This document shows, piece by piece, positions 18,573-28,823 of a stretch of 64,000 nucleotides of DNA. A program made the translations under genes and the position numbers. The notes under the pieces are model-generated. The model was given only the letters and a program-made list of their open reading frames with translations. It ran no database searches and was not told where the DNA came from. This DNA is from an uncultured Cohaesibacter sp. (GTDB lineage Bacteria; Pseudomonadota; Alphaproteobacteria; Rhizobiales; Cohaesibacteraceae). The stretch lies in assembly GCF_963664735.1 (NCBI RefSeq), contig NZ_OY761553.1:3956001-4020000 (forward strand), given 5' to 3'. The first letter of the stretch is position 1; each line of letters begins with the position of its first letter.

Positions 18573-19163
18573 ATGGCGGGAACGAAGACAGCAGGTAAAA
18601 GCGAACGAGAAGCACGGGTTGTGTCTGCCTTGGAAGGGCGCCCGATCGTGCTTGTTGGTCTGATGGGGGCCGGTAAGACGACGATCGGCCGACGCCTTGC
18701 CAAGCGGTTGTCCATTCCTTTCCGTGATGCCGATCATGAGATCGAAGCTGCAGCCAACATGTCCATCGCCGAAATTTTCGATCAGCACGGGGAAGCCCAT
18801 TTTCGCGAAGGCGAAAAGCGTGTCATTGCGCGCCTGCTTGATGAAGGCGATCAGGTGATCGCAACCGGCGGGGGCGCCTGGATGAATGATGAGACGCGCA
18901 GTCTTGTTGCCCAGCATGGTGTGTCTGTTTGGCTCAAGGCCGAGTTCGACGTGCTTATGGAGCGTGTTCGTCGTCGCTCTCACCGCCCCTTGCTCAAGGA
19001 TCCTGACCCGGAAGGAGTCATGCGCCGCCTGATGGATGAGCGCTATCCTGTTTATGCAACAGCGGACGTGATGGTTCTTTCGAAAGAAGCTCCGCATGAT
19101 CGCATCGTCACATCTGTGATCGAGGCGCTGGAAGATTATACCGGCATATCCAATCAAGATTGA
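18573..19163 (+). CDS. aroK: Shikimate kinase
   Basis: The 196-residue enzyme phosphorylates shikimate at O3 in the aromatic amino acid pathway. It has Walker A GLMGAGKTT (~residues 28-36), the shikimate-binding DADHEIE (~51-57), GGGAWM and the lid arginines in RRRSHRPLL. About 25 extra residues precede the usual start, as is common in alphaproteobacteria. AAGGA stands five bases before the ATG. aroB follows after 168 bases, most likely in the same operon. Confidence 0.96.
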   Translation: MAGTKTAGKSEREARVVSALEGRPIVLVGLMGAGKTTIGRRLAKRLSIPFRDADHEIEAAANMSIAEIFDQHGEAHFREGEKRVIARLLDEGDQVIATGGGAWMNDETRSLVAQHGVSVWLKAEFDVLMERVRRRSHRPLLKDPDPEGVMRRLMDERYPVYATADVMVLSKEAPHDRIVTSVIEALEDYTGISNQD

Positions 19164-19331
19164 TCTCTTTGCATGTCTTAATCTCAAATAGGCTGTGTTC
19201 TTCTCATCTTTTGCCAGTTTCATTGATAGATCGACCTGACAGTTGTTGCAGATCGTGATAGCAAATGCATGATTGCCAATATGGGCGCTGCCGGGCTGGC
19301 GTGAGCGGTCTTGCAAATTTAAGGAATGGAC

Positions 19332-20450
19332 ATGATGAATGGTGTAAAGCACACGGTGCGCGTTGATCTGGGTGAGCGCAGTTATGATATTCTGATCGGG
19401 CGGTCTATTCTTTCCGGACTTGGTGTTGCTTTCAAAGAGCTTTTCCCGTCTTCCAAGGCGGTTATCATCACAGATTCTACCGTAGCGGGTTTGCATCTGG
19501 ATGCGGCAGAGGCATCTTTGCAAGATGCTGGTATCGATCCTTTTGTGATTGTCATGGAGCCGGGCGAGAAGAGTAAAAGCTATAAGGGGCTGATGAAGGC
19601 CTGTGATGCTGTGCTCGACAGCAAGCTTGAGCGCGGCGATATCGTCATCGCGCTCGGTGGCGGGGTTATCGGTGATCTTGCCGGTTTTGTCGCCGGGATC
19701 ATTCGGCGTGGCATGCGTTTCATTCAGGTGCCAACAACCTTGCTTTCGCAGGTGGATTCCTCTGTCGGTGGCAAGACGGGCATCAATACGAGCCATGGCA
19801 AGAATTTGCTGGGGCTGTTCAATCAGCCGCATCTGGTGCTGGCCGATACGGCTGTTCTGGACACCTTGAAGCCTCGAGATTTCAAGGCAGGCTATGCGGA
19901 AGTTGCCAAATATGGCCTTATAAATCAGCCGGACTTTTTTGAATGGCTGGAAAAGCACTGGCAAGGCATTTTTGATGGAGGCTCGGAACGTGAGGAAGCC
20001 ATCGCACGTTCTTGTCAGGCCAAGGCCGATGTGGTGGCTGCCGATGAAAAAGAGGCCAACCAGCGCGCCCTGCTCAATCTGGGGCACACCTTCGGCCATG
20101 CTCTGGAAGGCATGGCTGAATATAATGCCGAGCGCATTGTGCACGGGGAAGGGGTTGCTATCGGGATGGTCCTCGCTCACGAGTTTTCTGCGCGGTTGGG
20201 CCTTTGCGATCCGGCCGTGACAGATCGTGTCGTTGCCCACTTGCAAGCTGTGGGGTTGCCAACCCATATAAGGGACATTCCGGGGCAGCTGCCGAAAGTG
20301 GATCTTTTGATGGACTATATCGCTCAGGACAAAAAGGTGTCCCGGGGAAATCTGAATTTCATTCTGACGCGCGGTCTGGGGCAATCGTTCCTTGAGAAGG
20401 GGGTTGATCCTTCTGCCGTTCGCACGTTCCTTGAGGAGAAACTGGGCTGA
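19332..20450 (+). CDS. aroB: 3-Dehydroquinate synthase
   Basis: The 372-residue enzyme turns DAHP into 3-dehydroquinate, the second step of the shikimate pathway, using NAD and a metal ion. Landmarks are PGEKSKS, the NAD-binding ALGGGVIGDLAGF, QVPTTLLSQVDSSVGGKTGIN and the metal site GHTFGHALE. AAGGA at 19321 sits six bases before the ATG at 19332, which is preferred to the ATG at 19326 directly on that site. The TGA overlaps by one base the ATG of the CorC-like gene, so the two are translationally coupled. Confidence 0.96.
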   Translation: MMNGVKHTVRVDLGERSYDILIGRSILSGLGVAFKELFPSSKAVIITDSTVAGLHLDAAEASLQDAGIDPFVIVMEPGEKSKSYKGLMKACDAVLDSKLERGDIVIALGGGVIGDLAGFVAGIIRRGMRFIQVPTTLLSQVDSSVGGKTGINTSHGKNLLGLFNQPHLVLADTAVLDTLKPRDFKAGYAEVAKYGLINQPDFFEWLEKHWQGIFDGGSEREEAIARSCQAKADVVAADEKEANQRALLNLGHTFGHALEGMAEYNAERIVHGEGVAIGMVLAHEFSARLGLCDPAVTDRVVAHLQAVGLPTHIRDIPGQLPKVDLLMDYIAQDKKVSRGNLNFILTRGLGQSFLEKGVDPSAVRTFLEEKLG

Positions 20451-21712
20451 TGGGTACCGGGCTCTGGCTGATTGCTCTGGCTATATTGATCTTGATCGTG
20501 TTATCGGGCTTTTTTTCCGGCTCCGAGACTGCGCTGACGGCTGCCTCACGCGCCCGCATGCACCAGAAAGAGAAGAACGGTGAACCCGGGGCTTCGGCCG
20601 TCAATCAGCTGCTCCAGATCAAAGAGCGCATGATCGGGTCTCTGCTGCTGGGTAATAATCTGGTCAATATCCTGGCTTCTGCCCTTGCTACCAGTCTGTT
20701 CATTCATTTGTTCGGGCAGACCGGTGTCGTGTATGCGACGCTGGTGATGACGGTTGTCGTGCTCATTTTTGCCGAGGTTTTTCCCAAAACCTGGGCTATT
20801 ACCGATCCTGACAGCTTTGCCCTGCGGGTCGGGCCTTATGTCAATGTGCTGACAAAAGTTTTCGGGCCTGCAATGGGTGCCGTGGAATGGATCGTCAATC
20901 GGCTGATCGCCATGCTCGGTATTCAGAGCAAAGAAAATGCGGTTCAGTCCGGGCAGGACGAATTGCGCGGTGCCGTTGATCTTCTGCACATGGAGGGCAG
21001 CGTGGTGAAGGCCGATCGGGACCGGTTTGGCGGTCTTCTCGATCTGGCTGAACTGGATGTGTCCGATGTGATGGTTCACCGGACCGGCGTCATGTCCATC
21101 AATCTGGATGACGGGCCAGAATCCATCGTTGATCAGGTGCTCAAGAGCCCTTATACGCGTATTCCTCTTTGGCAGGGTGAGCAGGACAATTTTATTGGTA
21201 TCCTGCATGCCAAGGATGTCTTGCGTGCGCTTGCCGAGGTGAAGGGAGAAGCCAAGGAACTGGACATCGTTTCTGTTGCCTCCGAGCCGTGGTATGTGCC
21301 CGATACGACCAGTCTGAAAGCGCAGCTTAATGCGTTTCTGAAACGCAAAAGTCACTTCGCGCTCGTTGTCGATGAGTATGGCGAGGTTATGGGGCTGGTC
21401 ACGCTTGAAGACATCATTGAAGAGATTGTTGGCGATATTGCCGATGAGCACGACATTGATGTCAAGGGTGTGCGCAAGGAGCCCGATGGATCGGTTCTCG
21501 TTGATGGCTCTGTGCCTATTCGTGACCTTAATCGAGCGCTCGACTGGGAGCTGCCCGATGATGAAGCCACGACAATCGCCGGGCTCGTGATCCATGAGGC
21601 ACGACAAATACCCGAACCGGGGCAGGGTTTTACATTCTACAATTTCCGCTTCCGGGTTTTGCGCAAGGAGCGGAACAGGATCACATATTTGCGGATAACA
21701 CCCGTCCAATAG
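20450..21712 (+). CDS. CNNM/CorC-family membrane protein (hemolysin-like, CBS pair)
   Basis: The 420-residue protein has an N-terminal DUF21/CNNM membrane domain (~1-180, beginning with a long hydrophobic helix then FFSGSETALTAASRARM), two CBS domains (~200-330; GILHAKDVL, VDEYGEVMGLVTLEDIIEEIVGDI) and a C-terminal CorC_HlyC transporter-associated domain. Family members act in Mg2+ or Co2+ efflux or tolerance; the older name hemolysin is misleading. It follows aroB with a one-base overlap, a common arrangement in this order. Confidence 0.9.
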   Translation: MGTGLWLIALAILILIVLSGFFSGSETALTAASRARMHQKEKNGEPGASAVNQLLQIKERMIGSLLLGNNLVNILASALATSLFIHLFGQTGVVYATLVMTVVVLIFAEVFPKTWAITDPDSFALRVGPYVNVLTKVFGPAMGAVEWIVNRLIAMLGIQSKENAVQSGQDELRGAVDLLHMEGSVVKADRDRFGGLLDLAELDVSDVMVHRTGVMSINLDDGPESIVDQVLKSPYTRIPLWQGEQDNFIGILHAKDVLRALAEVKGEAKELDIVSVASEPWYVPDTTSLKAQLNAFLKRKSHFALVVDEYGEVMGLVTLEDIIEEIVGDIADEHDIDVKGVRKEPDGSVLVDGSVPIRDLNRALDWELPDDEATTIAGLVIHEARQIPEPGQGFTFYNFRFRVLRKERNRITYLRITPVQ

Positions 21713-21737
21713 GGCGTTCCGCATGATCGTGCATCAC

Positions 21738-21998
21738 TTAGGGTTTTATGGTCTCCAATGCCAAAGCATGGATTGGACCTGCGAGCTCTTCTTTGATAAT
21801 ATCATGCACCATTCTGTGTGCCTCTACCCGAGAGACATTGGCAAAGTGAGGGCTTGCTATGCGCACTCTGAAGTGAGATTCCCCTTCAGGGCGTGCATGT
21901 TCGTGACCTAAATGAAGGTCTGATTCATCAATCACCTCTAACATTGTGGGTTGAAGTTGATTGTTCAATTTTTTCTCGATGTTCTGCTTGACGGTCAT
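21738..21998 (-). CDS. bolA: BolA-family protein
   Basis: The 86-residue protein has the BolA fold signature: VIDESDLHLGHEHARPEGESHFRV split over two strands, followed by RVEAHRMVHDII and the HALAL end. The conserved His in RVEAHRMV would bind an Fe-S cluster with a monothiol glutaredoxin. The start at 21998 (MTVKQNI) fits family length; an in-frame start further upstream would add an unrelated polar leader. The gene diverges from a J-domain protein gene, a pairing common in Hyphomicrobiales. Confidence 0.9.
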   Translation of the reverse strand: MTVKQNIEKKLNNQLQPTMLEVIDESDLHLGHEHARPEGESHFRVRIASPHFANVSRVEAHRMVHDIIKEELAGPIHALALETIKP

Positions 21999-22307
21999 GG
22001 CTGGGAATGGTGAACTGTTGCACTTCCTGATTTTGGGGTGATTAGGGTCTCTTTGGATATTCAAGCAAATGGGATTTGTTTTCCCGTTTTGCAATAGAAT
22101 TCAAATTCAAATCGCATATCTTGCAATGTGAGATCCTTGCATCCTTTACGCCGTCTTGAAAGAGCCTTTCGGCTTATTCATTGGATGGTCGTTTAAAAAA
22201 CACTTGGAGCGTTTGAGCGCTGGTTGACCGGCGCTGTGCGTCTCCTTGATTTTACACTAGAGAAAACCGGCACTTTTAAACCGGCGTCCGGAGACAAGCT
22301 GAGATTC
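21999..22307. other. Divergent promoter region bolA / J-domain gene
   Basis: About 310 bases that should carry both promoters. No operator, hairpin or small gene was recognised with confidence. Confidence 0.4.
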
Positions 22308-22937
22308 ATGAACCTCGACTCGAAACTTTTCGACTCTATCCGTATCAAACCTGATGCTGATCGTCGTAAAAAGAAACAGCAAGAAGAAACGTGCGAGTGG
22401 CCTGGGTGTGAGAAAAAAGGGGGCTGTAAGGCTCCTAAACGTGGCACCGATGGCCGCGAATTCCACAATTTCTGTGAAGAGCACGCACGTGAGTTCAACA
22501 GGAACTATAATTACTTTTCCGGTATGGACGATGTTGCCGCTGATGATGCCAAGGCTAGTGTGGCAACAGGTGAGCGCCCGACCTGGAAAATGGGGGTTAA
22601 TGCCTGGGGCAATGCGACCGAGCAAGTTGGCGAAACAATGGGGAAAAGCTGGGAGGCCTCCGGTTTCTCAAATGGTCGTGCCCAGAGGGCGGCTGAGCGC
22701 ATGAAACGGCGCTCTCGCCATCAAGGACAGACACGCAAGCTGCGTCCTCTGGAAGCCAAGGCTTTTGAGACGCTTGGCTTGAGCCTTCCGGCCACGGCTG
22801 ATGACGTGAAGCGCGCGTATAAACGCCTGCTTAAAGAAAACCATCCTGACTTGAACAAGGGTGACAGGGCCTGCGAAGAGCGTCTTCAAGATGTGATCGC
22901 TGCCTACAACACCCTTCGCGCAGGTGGATATTGCTGA
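22308..22937 (+). CDS. J-domain (DnaJ-like) protein with N-terminal Cys motif
   Basis: The 209-residue protein ends in a J domain (~145-209) with a KRAYKRLLKENHPDLNKGD helix pair, including HPD at ~187-189; it lacks the Gly/Phe and zinc-finger regions of full DnaJ. The N-terminal half has a conserved-looking Cys set, CEWPGCEKKGGCKAP and a later FCEEH, which could bind metal. It probably stimulates an Hsp70 for a specific client. Start at 22308 is chosen because the preceding in-frame 28 residues look unlike the family. Confidence 0.88.
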   Translation: MNLDSKLFDSIRIKPDADRRKKKQQEETCEWPGCEKKGGCKAPKRGTDGREFHNFCEEHAREFNRNYNYFSGMDDVAADDAKASVATGERPTWKMGVNAWGNATEQVGETMGKSWEASGFSNGRAQRAAERMKRRSRHQGQTRKLRPLEAKAFETLGLSLPATADDVKRAYKRLLKENHPDLNKGDRACEERLQDVIAAYNTLRAGGYC

Positions 22938-23206
22938 TGTAGCCTTGAGCCCGGTGGTTAACTATCTCGCGTTAATTGCCGGGCTCGTTATTTCTGCCCT
23001 CAATGTTTGATGAGAGCATGTTTTCTGAGCTTTTTTTGCGTTGCAAGCAGAAAGACGTAATCTTTTCTTTCCTTTTCGGTCCTGTTTGCTTTAAGTTGCC
23101 CAACTGAACAGCTAGGCTTTTCCAGAAGGCCATCTACAGGTGTTGATCTCAACCCTTTTCAGTGACGTATGTGCAAGTCTAGAGCGGCCTTATCCAGAGC
23201 AGTGTT

Positions 23207-24193
23207 ATGAATGATATGAGCAACGAGATTTCCAATTTGCCGGATACCGAGGTGTCTGTGCGTGATGTATTCGGTCTTGATATCGATTTGATGGTTCCGG
23301 CCTTCAGCAAAAAAAGCGATCATGTACCGGATTTTGACCCTGATTATCTGTTTGACAGAGAGACAACGCTGGCAATTCTCGCCGGTTTTGCCCATAACCG
23401 CCGCGTTATGATTTCCGGATATCACGGCACGGGTAAATCCTCCCATATCGAACAGGTCGCTGCACGCCTCAACTGGCCATGCGTGCGCGTCAACCTTGAT
23501 AGCCATATCTCCCGAATCGATCTGATCGGCAAGGATGCGATTGTTCTGAAGGATGGCAAGCAGATCACCGAATTTCGTGATGGCATCCTGCCTTGGGCGC
23601 TGCAGAACAATGTTGCGCTGGTTTTCGATGAATATGACGCAGGTCGTCCCGATGTGATGTTCGTTATCCAGCGCGTTCTGGAAGTGGCTGGTCGTTTGAC
23701 GCTGCTCGATCAGAACCGCGTTATTCGTCCGCATCCGGCTTTCCGTCTTTTCGCAACGGCCAACACGGTTGGTCTTGGTGATACTTCGGGGCTTTATCAC
23801 GGCACGCAACAGATCAACCAGGGCCAGATGGACCGTTGGTCAATCGTGACCACACTCAATTATCTGCCGCATGACAATGAAGTGAATATCGTGTTGGCCA
23901 AGGTCAAGTCTCTGGTTGGCCAAGAGGGCAAGGATACGGCTAACAAGATGGTTCGTGTTGCCGACCTTACGCGCAATGCATTCATGAATGGCGATCTTTC
24001 AACGGTCATGAGCCCGCGCTCGGTGATCACATGGGCCGAGAATGCCGAGATCTTCGGTGATCTTGGTTTTGCCTTCCGGGTTACATTCCTGAACAAATGC
24101 GATGAGCTTGAGCAGCCTTTGGTGGCTGAATTCTATCAACGCTGTTTTGGTGAAGAACTGCCCGAGTCGTCCCTTAATATCGCTGTGAGCTGA
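23207..24193 (+). CDS. cobS: Aerobic cobaltochelatase subunit CobS
   Basis: The 328-residue AAA+ ATPase has Walker [10 protein letters not shown] (~residue 69), Walker [10 protein letters not shown] and an arginine-finger region. With CobT and CobN it inserts Co(II) into hydrogenobyrinic acid a,c-diamide in the aerobic cobalamin pathway. cobT follows 59 bases downstream. CobN is not in the window. The length matches known CobS proteins (~330). An alternative start lies nine bases downstream. Confidence 0.95.
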   Translation: MNDMSNEISNLPDTEVSVRDVFGLDIDLMVPAFSKKSDHVPDFDPDYLFDRETTLAILAGFAHNRRVMISGYHGTGKSSHIEQVAARLNWPCVRVNLDSHISRIDLIGKDAIVLKDGKQITEFRDGILPWALQNNVALVFDEYDAGRPDVMFVIQRVLEVAGRLTLLDQNRVIRPHPAFRLFATANTVGLGDTSGLYHGTQQINQGQMDRWSIVTTLNYLPHDNEVNIVLAKVKSLVGQEGKDTANKMVRVADLTRNAFMNGDLSTVMSPRSVITWAENAEIFGDLGFAFRVTFLNKCDELEQPLVAEFYQRCFGEELPESSLNIAVS

Positions 24194-24252
24194 GGCGCGC
24201 CGAGAAAGCCAAGCGTGTAAGGAACAAGAGGGAACAGGCAGGAATTTAAGGC

Positions 24253-26145
24253 ATGTCGAGCAAGTCTTCATCCAAATTGGGTGGGTCGGTTGACCCAAAC
24301 GAGAGGTTCAAGCAATCGGTTAGCGGAACGCTGAAGGCGATTGCCGGACCTGTTGAGCTGGATGTGCATTATTCGGCGGATCGTCCGATGCTGGTCAACG
24401 GGCAGGCACGTCTGCCAGAGCCTCCTCGCGCGCTTACCAAAGAAAAGGCTGCGATCTTGCGCGGGCAGGCTGATAGTCTGGCGATGCGTGTGGCCTGCCA
24501 TGACCCCCGTGTTCATGCCAAACTTGCGCCAGATGGTGCAAGGGCTCGCAGCGTTTTCGATGCTGTTGAACAGGCCCGCGTTGAGGCTATCGGTTCGCAA
24601 CAGATGGCGGGGCTGGCCAATAACATCTCGTCGATGCTGGAAGATCGCTACAGTCGTTTTGTCAGTGGCGATTCTACGCGCGTTGAAGAAGCGCCTCTGG
24701 ATCATGTTCTGTCATTGCTCGTGCGCGAGAAACTGACGGGAACGCCGATCCCTGCTTCCGCTCACTATCTGGTTGAGCAATGGCGCAGTTGGGTTGAAGA
24801 AACCGCTGGCGACAGTCTGGATATCCTTAGCGAAGACATGCAGGATCAGGCGAAATTCGGTCGTCATTTGCGCCGCGTTCTGGCTGATCTGGATGTCGCT
24901 GACGATATTGGAGGCGAGCCGGAAGACAGCGACGAAAATGCCGATGACACTGAGGATGGTGCGGAAGAGGACGCGGATAGCAACAATAATTCCGAAGAAG
25001 CCTCCGGAGGGGATCAGGAAGAGCAGCAGCAAGAAGCTGGTGCTGACGATGTTGAAAGCGGGCAGTCTGAAACGGATGACCAAGCCAGTCAGGATCTGGA
25101 TGATTTCGATGATATGGATGGCGATGACGCAGGGGATGCGGTCAGGCCACCCGAGCATGGCAAGAATGAGCCGGATAACGGATATAAGGTCTTCACGCGG
25201 GCCTATGATGAAGTGATTCACGCTGAAGAACTGTGTGAACAGGCCGAGCTGGATCGCCTGCGTGGCCATTTGGACAAGCAGCTTCAGAATATGCATCAGG
25301 TTGTTGCCCGTCTTGCCAACCGCTTGCAGCGCCGCCTTTTGGCGCAGCAGAATCGCGGCTGGGACTTCGACTTGGAAGAGGGCATGCTGGATACGGCAAG
25401 GCTAACCCGTGTCGTCACCGATCCGATGCGGCCGCTTTCCTTCAAATGGGAACAGGATACCGAATTTCGTGACACCGTGGTGACGTTGCTTCTGGACAAC
25501 TCTGGTTCCATGCGCGGACGTCCGATCTCCATTGCCGCTGTTTGTGCTGATATTTTGGCGCGGACGTTGGAGCGTTGCAATGTGAAGGTCGAGATTCTGG
25601 GTTTCACGACCAAGGCATGGAAGGGCGGCCAGTCGCGCGAAGCGTGGCTGAAGGCAGAGAAGCCTGCCAATCCGGGCCGACTGAATGATCTCAGGCACAT
25701 CATCTATAAGTCTGCTGATAGCCCTTGGCGTCGCTCTCGGCGCAATCTGGGTCTGATGATGCGCGAAGGATTGCTCAAGGAGAATATCGACGGGGAGGCT
25801 CTGGATTGGGCGCATAAGCGTTTGCTTCAGCGTCCTGAGCAGCGCAAGATTCTGATGATGATTTCAGATGGTGCGCCGGTCGACGATTCCACTTTGTCGG
25901 TCAATGCCGGTACTTATCTGGAGAAACATCTGCGCGAAGTGATTGACGAGATCGAGAACCGTTCTCCGGTCAATCTTCTGGCCATCGGTATCGGGCACGA
26001 CGTGACGCGCTATTACAAACGAGCACTGACGATTATCGATGCTGAAGAGCTTGGTGGTGCCATGACCGAAAAGCTGGCGGAATTGTTCGATGAGAAAGCC
26101 ACTAAAGAGGCTCATACGCAGCCGCGTCGTCTGCGGAGACGATAA
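24253..26145 (+). CDS. cobT: Aerobic cobaltochelatase subunit CobT
   Basis: The 630-residue protein has an N-terminal helical domain (~1-215), a very acidic linker of Asp, Glu and Gln (~215-300) and a C-terminal VWA domain with the metal-site motif DNSGSMRG (~residue 415) and [10 protein letters not shown]. CobT forms the ring-shaped complex with CobS that drives cobalt insertion by CobN. The acidic linker is usual for the family. The next gene starts five bases after the stop. Confidence 0.95.
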   Translation: MSSKSSSKLGGSVDPNERFKQSVSGTLKAIAGPVELDVHYSADRPMLVNGQARLPEPPRALTKEKAAILRGQADSLAMRVACHDPRVHAKLAPDGARARSVFDAVEQARVEAIGSQQMAGLANNISSMLEDRYSRFVSGDSTRVEEAPLDHVLSLLVREKLTGTPIPASAHYLVEQWRSWVEETAGDSLDILSEDMQDQAKFGRHLRRVLADLDVADDIGGEPEDSDENADDTEDGAEEDADSNNNSEEASGGDQEEQQQEAGADDVESGQSETDDQASQDLDDFDDMDGDDAGDAVRPPEHGKNEPDNGYKVFTRAYDEVIHAEELCEQAELDRLRGHLDKQLQNMHQVVARLANRLQRRLLAQQNRGWDFDLEEGMLDTARLTRVVTDPMRPLSFKWEQDTEFRDTVVTLLLDNSGSMRGRPISIAAVCADILARTLERCNVKVEILGFTTKAWKGGQSREAWLKAEKPANPGRLNDLRHIIYKSADSPWRRSRRNLGLMMREGLLKENIDGEALDWAHKRLLQRPEQRKILMMISDGAPVDDSTLSVNAGTYLEKHLREVIDEIENRSPVNLLAIGIGHDVTRYYKRALTIIDAEELGGAMTEKLAELFDEKATKEAHTQPRRLRRR

Positions 26146-26149
26146 CTGT

Positions 26150-27211
26150 ATGCCGCGTAAAAGGTCTGGAATATTCAAGAAAAGCAGGCTGTTTTTATCA
26201 GTCTGCTTTTCTGCTTTTTTACTGGCGGGAGCGGCTTTCTTCTTGCACAGCAACGCCGCTCCTCTGGGGGCTTTGCCCAAGGCAGCGCCGCATGCGGTTC
26301 CAATCCATGTGAATGCTGAAGTGCTTAATTCATTGGGGCACTTGTCTGCTGGCAGACAAACCTATGGCAAGCTTGACTGGATTGGCGGATTGAAGCTTTC
26401 CAGTGATGAAGCTGCTTTTGGTGGCTTCTCTGGCTTGGCTTTTCTTGAACAGGGGCGATTTCTGGCGATTAGTGATCGGGGGGCTGCGCTTTCGGCGAGT
26501 TTGGCCTTCGAAGAAGGGCGGCCTGTTGCTATCAAAGATGCTTCAATGGGGTTTCTTCCTGGCCTTGGACCTGAAGTGGTGCAATGGCGACGGGATTCGG
26601 AAGGTTTGACCTTACGCGGCTCAGAGGCTTTCGTGAGTTTTGAAGGTGATACGCGAGTCACGCGATATAGCCTCAAAGGGAATGTGTTTGAGCGCTTTTT
26701 GGAGCGGTTGCCGCTTTCCCGTGCGATTGATGCTGCGACGCAGGGCAATCGGGGCCTTGAAGCAATTGCAACTATACCCGAAGCCAGCCCTTTTTCCGGA
26801 GGATTCGTGCTTCTTTCCGAGAAACCGCAGTCTGGCAGAGTTGTTGGCTGGATAATCGGCAAGGGGCCTATTCAAGCCTTTTCGTTGCCTCAGTCGGGCA
26901 ACCTGCTTGTGAGCGATGCGGCATTTACCAAAGCGGGAGACCTTGTGATCCTGGAGAGGAATTTCTCTCTGCTCGGGGGGCTCGTGGTGCAAATGAGGCG
27001 CATTCTGGCAAGCGATTTTCATGCCGGAGAGATGTCCCGCACCGATCTTCTGTTTCGAGCCAATCTTGGGGATGGCATCGATAATATGGAAGCGCTTGAT
27101 ATTCAGCCTATGGCTGATGGGGGGAGTTTGTTCTCGCTCATGTCAGATGACAATTTCAATATGCTGCAAGACACCCTGCTTTTACAATTCAGCCTGCCTG
27201 CCGGTCGGTAG
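26150..27211 (+). CDS. Exported phytase-like esterase domain protein
   Basis: The 353-residue protein has a signal peptide (basic start MPRKRSG, then a hydrophobic run to ~residue 36) and an 'esterase-like activity of phytase' beta-propeller domain (GGFSGLAFLEQGRFLAISDRG; RGSEAFVSFEG; GNRGLEAIA). It is likely periplasmic; the substrate is unknown. The ATG at 26150 lies five bases after the cobT stop, with a GGAG in the end of cobT, so it probably belongs to the cobST transcript. The longer in-frame start inside cobT would place a polar leader before the signal peptide. Confidence 0.8.
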   Translation: MPRKRSGIFKKSRLFLSVCFSAFLLAGAAFFLHSNAAPLGALPKAAPHAVPIHVNAEVLNSLGHLSAGRQTYGKLDWIGGLKLSSDEAAFGGFSGLAFLEQGRFLAISDRGAALSASLAFEEGRPVAIKDASMGFLPGLGPEVVQWRRDSEGLTLRGSEAFVSFEGDTRVTRYSLKGNVFERFLERLPLSRAIDAATQGNRGLEAIATIPEASPFSGGFVLLSEKPQSGRVVGWIIGKGPIQAFSLPQSGNLLVSDAAFTKAGDLVILERNFSLLGGLVVQMRRILASDFHAGEMSRTDLLFRANLGDGIDNMEALDIQPMADGGSLFSLMSDDNFNMLQDTLLLQFSLPAGR

Positions 27212-27233
27212 GGGCGCCTGATAGCCAACAATG

Positions 27234-27262
27234 AAAAAAGCCGGTCCTGCAAGAAGACCGGC
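27234..27262 (-). terminator. Rho-independent terminator after the queuosine transporter gene
   Basis: Minus strand stem GCCGGTC/GACCGGC with a nine-base loop, followed by TTTTTTC. It lies about 40 bases beyond the stop of the leftward gene at 27301. Confidence 0.88.
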
Positions 27263-27300
27263 TCCGATGAAGCTTGGTTTTTTGACTATCGTCGCTTCTT

Positions 27301-27936
27301 TCAAGCGGTCGCTGTCAGGGCATCCTGACGGCTCAGCAGCAGTCTGTAAGGGGCGAGCATGAATAGCGCGACAACCATCTTGCAGGAATAATCAACGATT
27401 GCCCAACTAACCCAGCGAGGGGCATCGATGATGCCAAGGCTCAGTAGAGATGAGCTTTCGGTGGGGAAAAGATCCGGCGTCATGCCGAAGCTCGTATCCA
27501 GAAGGACAAAGCTTGCAGAAAAGCTGATGCCGAAAAACACGATTGTGTCGAGCACCGAGCCAAAGAAGGACGAGGCGAGGGGGGCTTTCCACCAGCTGTT
27601 GCGACGCAAACGGTTGAACACCGTGATGTCGAGCAACTGGGCAACCAGAAATGCCGAGCCTGAGGCAATGGCGATGCGCGGGGTTGCCAGCCAGATGGAG
27701 ATCAGAACGGCAATGGCGAAACCGGCAGCGACCACGATGCGGGCTTTTTTCGGGCCGCATTTACGGTTGGTCAGATCGGTTACCAGAAAGGCCATCGGGT
27801 AGGTGAATGCTCCCCACGTCAGAAGGTCTTGCAGGCCGAACGGTTTGAACGGGAATTGAACCAGATAGTTGGACGCCGCAACAACGCCCACCATGGCCAA
27901 TATGGAAAGGCCAAGGGTTTTTCGAGTAGCAACCAT
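27301..27936 (-). CDS. Queuosine precursor transporter (VUT/YhhQ family)
   Basis: The 211-residue protein has six or so membrane segments and the VUT family hallmarks: GAFTYPMAFLVTDLTNRKCG near the start, GSAFLVAQLLDITVFNRLRR and WKAPLASSFFGSVLDTIVFF. YhhQ imports the queuosine precursors preQ0/preQ1. Upstream, past a terminator, is rpmB on the same strand. GGAGGGTGACAT gives a strong ribosome binding site. No preQ1 riboswitch was recognised in the 128 bases before it. Confidence 0.88.
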   Translation of the reverse strand: MVATRKTLGLSILAMVGVVAASNYLVQFPFKPFGLQDLLTWGAFTYPMAFLVTDLTNRKCGPKKARIVVAAGFAIAVLISIWLATPRIAIASGSAFLVAQLLDITVFNRLRRNSWWKAPLASSFFGSVLDTIVFFGISFSASFVLLDTSFGMTPDLFPTESSSLLSLGIIDAPRWVSWAIVDYSCKMVVALFMLAPYRLLLSRQDALTATA

Positions 27937-27993
27937 ATGTCACCCTCCTAGATGTTGGCCGCGAATGGGAAATGCCCAAGGCAGCGTTGAATA

Positions 27994-28019
27994 TGAAAAC
28001 AGCGCCAAAAGAGGCGCTG
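27994..28019 (-). terminator. Rho-independent terminator after rpmB
   Basis: Minus strand stem CAGCGCC/GGCGCTG with a six-base loop, then TTTTCAT. It separates rpmB from the queuosine transporter gene. Confidence 0.82.
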
Positions 28020-28064
28020 CTTCTTAACGATCAAGCCAGATTTTCGGATTTAACCGAAACTGCA

Positions 28065-28355
28065 TTAAGATGCAGCTACCTGAGCTTTTTCAATTTTTCT
28101 TTTGATCAACAGCGCATTAGCTGACAGATCAGCTTCTTTGGCTTTGGCCAAGAAAGCGTCAAGGCCGCCACGATGCTCAACAGAACGCAAAGCGTGAGCG
28201 CTGACGCGCATCTTGAAACCTGTGCCGAGGGTATCGCTCAGCAGAGTCACATTCACCAAATTTGGCAGAAAGCGACGGCGGGTTCTGTTTTTTGCGTGGC
28301 TGACATTGTTACCGGACTGAACGCCTTTGCCGGTCAGTTCACAGCGACGTGCCAT
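28065..28355 (-). CDS. rpmB: 50S ribosomal protein L28
   Basis: The 96-residue protein begins [20 protein letters not shown] and has [12 protein letters not shown], all typical of L28, and the C-terminal extension common in alphaproteobacteria. It is a component of the large ribosomal subunit near the E site. Single gene with its own terminator. Confidence 0.97.
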   Translation of the reverse strand: MARRCELTGKGVQSGNNVSHAKNRTRRRFLPNLVNVTLLSDTLGTGFKMRVSAHALRSVEHRGGLDAFLAKAKEADLSANALLIKRKIEKAQVAAS

Positions 28356-28823
28356 GGAAAATCCCTCACAAATTAGTAGGACGCCAATGGCGCCCGCTCA
28401 TTTTCTGTTCTGTGTTCCACCATTGTGCAGACATGCGCGATGGCAGAAAGTTGCCTCGGTATAGTGATCCTTGGAGCGCTCGTCAAGCATTTCTGGTTGG
28501 TTTCGCATGTTCTTTTCAAGATTCTGTCTTATTTTGCGAATATTCCAAGGTCTTGCAGTCTTTTGTGTGGTGTGGTCAAGGGCATTTTGCGTTTGCATGT
28601 TGATGAACTGTGCAAGGAAATGGGATATTTGCGTTGCATATTTGCTTCAGTTCCTTGTCTTCTACGGGCGAGATGTGCATGAACGCAATTTGTTAACCAT
28701 ATTAAGTAAGAGTGTGGAAACGATATGTGGCGATCGACCGCTCCGTTCGGGCTCGGTCAGATAGTGTGCGCGTTTTTCAATGGAGTTGTGATGCTCCGAC
28801 TTTGAGGTGTTTGGGGGAAAACC
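28356..28823. other. Divergent promoter region rpmB / DUF3108 gene
   Basis: About 470 bases of AT-rich sequence. Several short frames overlap one another, without ribosome binding sites or recognisable products. GGGGGAAAA at 28812-28820 is the ribosome binding site for the next gene. Confidence 0.4.

Noticed and set aside
18561-20384. A long open frame (about 607 codons) on the minus strand across aroK and aroB
   Set aside because: It lies antisense to two clear enzymes; the product has no recognisable domain and its openness follows from the codon use of the real genes.
20546-21724. A 392-codon frame on the minus strand across the CorC-like gene
   Set aside because: Antisense shadow of a well-supported CNNM/CBS protein.
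27937-28064. preQ1 riboswitch before the queuosine precursor transporter
   Set aside because: The only clear structure there is the rpmB terminator; no preQ1 aptamer consensus was recognised.
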